Source: JBOHUX01 sp050734915 (GTDB taxonomy: Bacteria > Chloroflexota > Dormibacteria > Dormibacterales > Dormibacteraceae). Taken from it: a DNA stretch of 26,774 bases. Positions 22,370 through 26,774 of the stretch are shown one piece after another. Made by a program: the position numbers and the translations under genes. The stretch covers positions 1 through 26,774 of the forward strand of contig JBOHUX010000007.1 in the NCBI GenBank assembly GCA_050734915.1. The letters are read 5' to 3'. Below the pieces are notes generated by a model. That model had not been told where the DNA came from. It did not search any database and was given only the letters and a program-made list of their open reading frames with translations. The first letter of the stretch is position 1. Each line of letters begins with the position of its first letter.

Positions 22370-23476
22370 TCAGGTCTCCAGGTAGAGCTCGCCGTTGGGG
22401 GCGAGCTGGACCTTGAGAGGAGCGAGGGGGCTGGGCGCGGGCCCCTGCACGACGGCAGCCCCGCGGGCGGGGTCGTACACGGCTCCGTGGCAGGGGCAGA
22501 CCAGGAGCCTGTACTGGGGGTCGTACTCGACCGTGCAGCCGGCGTGAGTGCAGACCGCGTCGAACGCCACCACCCGGCTCCCTCCCAGCCCGACCGCCAC
22601 ACCCGGGTCTCCGGTCTGCGGGTCCTGGAAGGTGAGGCTGCCTCCATTGGACCGCATCTGGCTCAGGGAGCCGATCTGGGTACCGCTTGCGGCGCTGGAT
22701 GCCGGCGGACTGGGACTGGCTCCGCCCGGCGCGGGAGGCGAGCTCGACGGCTGAGAGCGGGGAACGGTCGCCAGCCGCCGGCCGGCCTGCGCCCGGGGCA
22801 GCACAGCCAGTGCCCACACGATCGCCACCCCCGCTCCGCCCAGCCTCAGGAGGAGCTGGCGGCGGCTGATGTCGTCGGGAGACGGCCGGCGTGCCGGGCG
22901 GCCGCGGCGCAGCGGGCGCTCGAGTGCCGGTTGCAGCGTCATGATGCGGCGGTCTCCGGTCAGCGCCAGGGTGATCCAGGCGACCGTGTAGATGCTGTCC
23001 GAACCGAGGAAGTAGGGCTGGACCTGCCAGGTGGCGGTCAGGAAGAGGACGAAGTTCAGGATCGCGCCCGCCGCCGCCGCGCGGCGGGTGAGAACCCCGG
23101 CCAGGACCATGGCGCCGATCACCAGCTCGGCCGCGATCACCGCGACGCCGGTCAGCCGCGGAAGCGGCAGCGCGAACCAGTGGATCAGGAAGGCTATCGG
23201 CGAGATGCGAGCGTAGGACTCCAGCTGGCTGCCGATGTAGGTCGAAGAGCCCGGCGCGAGGAAGCCGGGATCGCTCAGCTTTTGAAGGCCTGCGTAGACG
23301 AAGGTGGCGCCCAGGAAGAGCCGGAGCGGAAGAGCTCCGTAGCGGATTCGAGGGTCCTGGCTCTCTTCTTGGGGAGGAGGAATGCTCGAGCGGTTCGACG
23401 CCTGGAGCGGGCTTCCCGGCTGAGCGGCGCGGCTCAGCTCGGCGCGCGATTTCCTTCGCTGTCTGGAACTGGACAC
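22370..23476 (-). CDS. DoxX-like membrane domain fused to a Rieske [2Fe-2S] domain
   Basis: This 368-residue protein has three parts. Residues about 45-175 form a four-helix DoxX/DoxD-like domain (LPLRLFLGATFVYAGLQKLSD). Residues 205-226 carry a twin-arginine-like motif and helix (SRRQLLLRLGGAG). After a Ser/Pro/Ala linker, residues about 265-368 form a Rieske domain with cluster ligands Cys309, His311, Cys327 and His330 (CTHAGC and CPCHGA). The likely role is electron transfer at the outer face of the membrane, perhaps from quinol or thiosulfate-type chemistry as for DoxD. The GTG at 23476 has TAGCAT ending nine bases upstream and no Shine-Dalgarno. The frameshifted membrane gene follows at once. 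Confidence 0.88.
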   Translation of the reverse strand: MSSSRQRRKSRAELSRAAQPGSPLQASNRSSIPPPQEESQDPRIRYGALPLRLFLGATFVYAGLQKLSDPGFLAPGSSTYIGSQLESYARISPIAFLIHWFALPLPRLTGVAVIAAELVIGAMVLAGVLTRRAAAAGAILNFVLFLTATWQVQPYFLGSDSIYTVAWITLALTGDRRIMTLQPALERPLRRGRPARRPSPDDISRRQLLLRLGGAGVAIVWALAVLPRAQAGRRLATVPRSQPSSSPPAPGGASPSPPASSAASGTQIGSLSQMRSNGGSLTFQDPQTGDPGVAVGLGGSRVVAFDAVCTHAGCTVEYDPQYRLLVCPCHGAVYDPARGAAVVQGPAPSPLAPLKVQLAPNGELYLET

Positions 23477-23485
23477 CGGGCCAGA

Positions 23486-23491
23486 ATGCTA
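23486..23491 (-). promoter_or_regulatory. Putative leaderless -10 element of the DoxX-Rieske gene
   Basis: TAGCAT on the minus strand ends nine bases before the GTG start, with no Shine-Dalgarno between. Confidence 0.45.
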
Positions 23492-23528
23492 TGGATCCGG
23501 CATTGGAGAACCATTGGAAGGTGCGGGG

Positions 23529-23789
23529 TCAGCGTCGCTGCTCAGCTTGCCACCGAACACGCCGGTCGAGCCGTGTCCCGTGAGGTGCCGGGGGCAGGTG
23601 CCGACTCCCCCACCACCAGCTCACCTCCAATCCAGCCGTCGATACGATGCGGAACGCTTGCCTCGGTGACAGCACCACCGGGTCATCCTTCCCCAGCCCA
23701 ACCCTCTTGAGCATCCTTCGCAATCCGACAATGCTCCAGGCGTTGCCGCGGATATTGAATATCAGCCATGAGCCCGGCTGCGCTGGCCG
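23529..23789 (-). pseudogene. C-terminal remnant of a class I SAM-dependent methyltransferase-like gene
   Basis: An 85-residue stretch ends at TGA 23529 and reads GSWLIFNIRGNAWSIVGLRR, then LSPRQAFRIVSTAGLEVSWW. This resembles the C-terminal third of Methyltransf_11/25-type proteins (post-motif strand, then LSP-x-AGLEV). No start codon or SAM-binding motif is present. The homologous part stops at 23789, exactly where an IS-like terminal sequence begins, so the gene appears truncated by an insertion and later loss. Family assignment is by eye. Confidence 0.45.
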
Positions 23790-23827
23790 TGTGAAAGTCC
23801 GCACTGGTGGCCACCGAAAGTCCGCAC
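23790..23827. repeat. IS-like terminal remnant with a repeated 12-base motif
   Basis: It opens TGTGAAAGTCCGCAC. GAAAGTCCGCAC occurs twice (23793-23804 and 23816-23827), separated by the perfect palindrome GGTGGCCACC. Multiple terminal repeats after a TG end suggest an IS21-like element end. No transposase gene is left. Confidence 0.4.
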
Positions 23828-23869
23828 CCTCGTCGTCGTAACCGCCCGGAGTGGAGGCCGGACAGTGGA

Positions 23870-23887
23870 GCGTCGACAAATCGACGC
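23870..23887. promoter_or_regulatory. Perfect hairpin upstream of the leuC promoter
   Basis: GCGTCGA and TCGACGC form a seven-base-pair stem around a CAAA loop, 46 bases upstream of the leuC -10 box. There is no T-tract. It could be an operator, or only the scar of the adjacent insertion. Confidence 0.35.
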
Positions 23888-23933
23888 GGACGACTTTGTC
23901 ATCCGATGGGACAGCCGGGCGGGCCGGCTGGGT

Positions 23934-23939
23934 TAGATT
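23934..23939 (+). promoter_or_regulatory. Putative leaderless -10 element of leuCD
   Basis: TAGATT ends six bases before the leuC ATG. There is no Shine-Dalgarno, so transcription starting at the A of ATG is expected. No clear -35 is visible. Confidence 0.5.
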
Positions 23940-23945
23940 CACGGC

Positions 23946-25346
23946 ATGCGGCGAACGGTGTTCGACAAGGTCTGGGGGCCCCACGTGGTCACGCGCCTCG
24001 AAGGGGGCGCCGACCTCCTCTACGTGGACCTGCACCTCATCCACGAGGTGACCTCGCCGCAGGCCTTCGAGGGGCTGCGAGGGGCCGACCGGAGGATCAG
24101 GCGCCCCGACCTCACCATCGCCACCATGGATCACAACGTGCCCACCCGGGGCGGCCCCGGGGCGGCCGACGAGGTGTCCCGGCGGCAGATGGAGACCCTC
24201 GAGGAGAATTGCATGGCGGAGGGGATCCGCCTCTACCGGATGGGGAGCCGCCGGCAGGGGATCGTCCACGTGATCGGGCCCGAGCTCGGGCTCACGCAGC
24301 CGGGGATGGTGGCCGTCTGCGGGGACTCGCACACCTCGACTCACGGCGCCTTCGGCTGCGTCGCGTTCGGGATCGGCACCTCCGAGGTCGAGCACGTGCT
24401 GGCGACGCAGTGTGTGGTCCAGCATCGTCCTCGGGAGATGGCCGTCACCGTCGAAGGGAGGCTCCCGCTGGGCGTGACGGCCAAGGACGTGGTGCTCGCG
24501 CTGATCGCCCGGATGGGTGTGGACGGCGGCCGCGGCCACGCCATCGAGTACCGGGGATCGACCATCCGCGGGCTCTCGATGGAGGGGCGGATGACGATCT
24601 GCAACATGAGCATCGAGGGAGGGGCGCGGCTGGGCCTGATCGCCCCCGACGAGACCACGTTCGCCCACCTCGAGGGGCGACCCCACGCGCCTCGCGGCGC
24701 CAGCTGGGAGGCGGCGCTGGACAGCTGGCGCCAGCTCACCACCGACGAGGCGGCGCTCTTCGACAAGGAGGTGCGGATCGAGGCCCCGGGACTGGAGCCG
24801 TTCGTCACCTGGGGGACCAACCCCGCCCAGGCGGTGCCGGTCGGCGCCCGGGTTCCCGACCCCCTCGACGAGTCCATGGACCGCGCGCTCCGGTACATGG
24901 ACCTCATCCCGGGCACCGCGATGGAGGACATCGCGATCGACAGGGTGTTCATCGGCTCCTGCACCAACGCCAGGCTCGAGGACCTCCGCGCCGCGGCCTC
25001 GGTGGTCCGCGGCCGCCGGGTCCACCCCCAGGTGCGGGCGATGGTCGTCCCAGGTTCGGCGCGGGTCAAGCGGGATGCGGAGCTGGAGGGCCTGGACGGC
25101 GTCTTCCGGGCGGCGGGCTTCGACTGGCGCGGCAGCGGCTGCTCCATGTGCCTGGGCATGAACCCCGACATCCTGGCCCCTGGCGAGCGCTGCGCGTCGA
25201 CCAGCAACCGGAACTTCGAAGGCCGCCAGGGTAGCGGCGGCCGCACTCACCTGATGAGCCCGATCATGGCCGCCGCGGCGGCGCTGGCGGGGCATCTGGT
25301 AGACGTGCGCGACCTCGCCCCGGACGCGCTGGAGACGATGTCGTAG
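23946..25346 (+). CDS. leuC: 3-isopropylmalate dehydratase large subunit
   Basis: This 466-residue aconitase-family subunit isomerises 2- to 3-isopropylmalate in leucine synthesis with LeuD. It begins MRRTVFDKVWGPHVV and contains TMDHNVPTR, VCGDSHTSTHGAFG and IGSCTNAR. The [4Fe-4S] cysteines are Cys339 (SCTNAR), Cys399 and Cys402 (CSMCLGMN). STSNRNFEGRQG is the substrate-binding signature. The length is normal for the bacterial LeuC1 type. It is transcribed opposite to the core block, with its own leaderless-type promoter. No leuA or leuB is in the window. Confidence 0.97.
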   Translation: MRRTVFDKVWGPHVVTRLEGGADLLYVDLHLIHEVTSPQAFEGLRGADRRIRRPDLTIATMDHNVPTRGGPGAADEVSRRQMETLEENCMAEGIRLYRMGSRRQGIVHVIGPELGLTQPGMVAVCGDSHTSTHGAFGCVAFGIGTSEVEHVLATQCVVQHRPREMAVTVEGRLPLGVTAKDVVLALIARMGVDGGRGHAIEYRGSTIRGLSMEGRMTICNMSIEGGARLGLIAPDETTFAHLEGRPHAPRGASWEAALDSWRQLTTDEAALFDKEVRIEAPGLEPFVTWGTNPAQAVPVGARVPDPLDESMDRALRYMDLIPGTAMEDIAIDRVFIGSCTNARLEDLRAAASVVRGRRVHPQVRAMVVPGSARVKRDAELEGLDGVFRAAGFDWRGSGCSMCLGMNPDILAPGERCASTSNRNFEGRQGSGGRTHLMSPIMAAAAALAGHLVDVRDLAPDALETMS

Positions 25347-25934
25347 ATGGAGCCAGTGATCCGCTTCAGCGGGCGCATGGCCCCGCTCGACCGCGCCGAC
25401 GTGGACACCGACCAGATCATCCCCAAGCAGTTCCTGAAGCGGATCGAGCGCAGCGGCTATGGCCCCTTCCTGTTCCACGACTGGCGGCGGGACGGTGGCT
25501 TCGTCCTCGACCGGCCGGAGCACCGAGGCGCCCGCGTGCTGGTCGCGGGGCCCAACTTCGGCTGCGGCTCCTCGCGCGAGCACGCCCCCTGGGCGCTCCA
25601 GGAGGCGGGCTTCCGGGCGGTGATCGCGCCCTCGCTGGCGGACATCTTCGCCGCCAACTGCCTCAAGACGGGCGTCCTGCCGGTCCGGCTCGAAAGCTCC
25701 GAGGCACGGCACCTGATGGACCTGGCGATCGAGGACCCGGGCGCCGAGGTGACCGTGGACCTGGAGTCGCTGACCGTCAGCGGCGACGGCTTCGCGTACG
25801 CGTTCGAGATCGACGAGTTCTCGCGGCGGTGCCTGCTGAACGGTTGGGACGAGATCGCGCTCACGCTCCGGCACGAGGCCGCGATCGCCGCCTACGAGTC
25901 CGGCCGGCCGGCCTGGCTGCCCACCGCCGGCTGA
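25347..25934 (+). CDS. leuD: 3-isopropylmalate dehydratase small subunit
   Basis: This 195-residue subunit provides the swivel domain completing the LeuCD active site. It has DRADVDTDQIIPKQFLKRI near the N-terminus, VAGPNFGCGSSREHAPWAL (substrate-binding), and IFAANCLKTGVLPVRL. The ATG directly abuts the leuC TAG; a GGAG about 12 bases upstream lies within leuC. The length matches LeuD of the bacterial type (190-200). Co-translation with leuC is expected. Confidence 0.97.
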   Translation: MEPVIRFSGRMAPLDRADVDTDQIIPKQFLKRIERSGYGPFLFHDWRRDGGFVLDRPEHRGARVLVAGPNFGCGSSREHAPWALQEAGFRAVIAPSLADIFAANCLKTGVLPVRLESSEARHLMDLAIEDPGAEVTVDLESLTVSGDGFAYAFEIDEFSRRCLLNGWDEIALTLRHEAAIAAYESGRPAWLPTAG

Positions 25935-25981
25935 GGGCGCCGGCGCGCGGGATCGGTGCCACTCGCCCGCCTCGGGGCCGG

Positions 25982-26047
25982 TCAGATCTTGAGGACCTCC
26001 GGTCCCGGTAATGCGCTGAAGTCAGCGTCCTGTCTTGCCGGCCGGTT
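25982..26047 (-). pseudogene. Possible C-terminal remnant of a PIN-domain (VapC-like) toxin
   Basis: In the 370-base stretch after leuD, the minus strand reads QDADFSALPGPEVLKI and then TGA. This resembles the last strand and end of VapC or PIN-like toxins (T-x-DxDF-x-LPG-x-EVL). Sequence upstream (AGGQPSENRVIKPVRNRP) is not recognisable as the rest of such a domain, so only a fragment is left. Confidence 0.3.
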
Positions 26048-26096
26048 TCTGACCGGTTTGATGACTCTATTCTCAGAAGGCTGACCGCCAGCCTGA

Positions 26097-26189
26097 ATCT
26101 ACGCGACCGCCCTCGAACATGGATGGCAACTCATCACCAAAGACCGCAAGCTGAGGTCTCACCGCTATCCACGGTCGATCGTCGTCTGG
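26097..26189 (+). pseudogene. C-terminal remnant of a VapC-like PIN toxin
   Basis: Directly after an in-frame TGA, the plus strand encodes IYATALEHGWQLITKDRKLR followed by a short basic stretch ending IVVW. This matches the C-terminal part of VapC proteins (YATALEHG, L-I-T-x-D with the late acidic residue, terminal VVW). The N-terminal half and any vapB antitoxin are absent. The frame then runs on into unrelated sequence. Together with the opposite-strand fragment it suggests a decayed toxin-antitoxin site. The rest of 25935-26304 shows nothing else. Confidence 0.5.
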
Positions 26190-26304
26190 CAGCCGTCCGG
26201 TGGCCGTCATCTGGCTGACCCTCCCGCATCGAGTGCGATCGCCCCGGCGGCACAGGCACACGAACGAAGACCGGGTTGCCGCGCCTGAGCCGGCGCGCGC
26301 GCCT

Positions 26305-26774
26305 CTACGTCATCTGGCGGGTATCGGCGACCATGTAGCCACTGAATGCGTTCCAGGGATGCCAGTTTGGGCTGTCCCGCGGCACCGGCTGTTCCCAGAT
26401 GAGCGATCCTCCACGCAGCAATACCATCCCGTAGAGCATGTGGTGTGTCAGTTGCACATGGCGGCCGGATTTGCAATCGTAGAGCCACTCGCCGCCGTTC
26501 TCGCCCCAGGCCAGCAGGCCATGGCTCAAGGATGGAAATTGGATGGTGTTGGTGAGCTCGCCACTGACGTTGGCGATGGCCAGTTCGGAGCCGGACGCGA
26601 GATCATCCAATGTGAGCCGCTTTCTCGTGCCGTCCACCCACGCGACCTCCTGGCCATCGATCGCCCAGTAGGTGGCGCCGGTCGACTGAGGTACCTTCTG
26701 TACAACCCCGGAAACCAGGTTCAGGACCGCGAGGTGGACCTCCCCGCCTGGAAGTGGAGGGCCGGTGTGCTGGA
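26305..26774 (-). CDS. Beta-propeller-like protein, C-terminal part (5' end beyond the window)
   Basis: The frame is open from the window edge to TAG at 26305, about 155 residues. The repeats have a TolB/WD40-like look: VLNLVSGVVQKVP, ATYWAIDGQEVAWVDG, SHGLLAWGENGGEWLYDCKS and HHMLYGMVLLRGGSLIWEQP. Short blades end in conserved Trp and are joined by polar turns. A protein-protein or ligand-binding propeller is likely; no catalytic motif or signal peptide can be seen because the N-terminus is missing. GTG at 26637 is in frame but internal. Base composition is less GC-rich than the core block, suggesting acquired DNA. Confidence 0.6.
   Translation of the reverse strand, partial: QHTGPPLPGGEVHLAVLNLVSGVVQKVPQSTGATYWAIDGQEVAWVDGTRKRLTLDDLASGSELAIANVSGELTNTIQFPSLSHGLLAWGENGGEWLYDCKSGRHVQLTHHMLYGMVLLRGGSLIWEQPVPRDSPNWHPWNAFSGYMVADTRQMT

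Noticed and set aside
23529..25874. A 781-codon minus-strand open frame across leuC and leuD
   Set aside because: Most of it is antisense to leuCD. Only its last 85 codons, outside leuCD, look like a real protein fragment, reported separately.

Overview
This is a very GC-rich bacterial window. The left two thirds (about 1-17660) is a run of housekeeping genes, all on the minus strand. Their order, rpmE - DUF1385 - prfA - prmC - tsaC - glyA - wecA - atpZ/atpI - atpB-E-F-H-A, is typical of Terrabacteria (Actinobacteria, Chloroflexota and relatives). The gene order, frequent TTG/GTG starts, actinobacterial-style TANNNT promoter elements and a DUF1385 protein beside release factor 1 suggest a Chloroflexota, Dormibacterota or deep actinobacterial lineage. 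That placement is inferred, because no rRNA gene or lineage marker is present.

Read in the direction of transcription (right to left), the core block holds GNAT acetyltransferase, HtrA-like protein, argS, MBL-fold hydrolase, pyrG, glpX-like, M50 protease, rpmE, DUF1385, prfA, prmC, tsaC, glyA, wecA/tagO and the F1Fo-ATPase operon, cut by the window edge inside atpA. It covers translation (L31, RF1 and its methyltransferase, t6A synthesis, ArgRS), one-carbon metabolism (GlyA), envelope glycan priming (WecA), CTP synthesis and energy conversion. Several genes overlap by four bases of the form NTGA. Two genes (prmC, wecA) have no ATG/GTG/TTG start that gives a full-length protein.

The right third is accessory. 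An IS481-like element (17677-18794) with imperfect terminal repeats, a CTAG target duplication and a frameshifted transposase sits between the GNAT gene and a two-component system. A divergent phosphoesterase follows, its signal peptide lying in another frame. Next come a frameshifted His-containing membrane protein and a DoxX-Rieske fusion, together a candidate membrane redox module. A methyltransferase remnant beside an IS-like terminal repeat comes next, then leuC-leuD. The end holds two VapC/PIN-like toxin remnants and a 5'-truncated beta-propeller-like gene.

The observations most worth following are: recurrent TAGNAT-type -10 elements 6-9 bases upstream of start codons that lack a Shine-Dalgarno (leaderless transcription); a class II fructose-bisphosphatase homologue with three metal-ligand positions replaced; an HtrA homologue that has lost the His and Asp of its triad; and the DoxX-Rieske fusion with its partner membrane protein.
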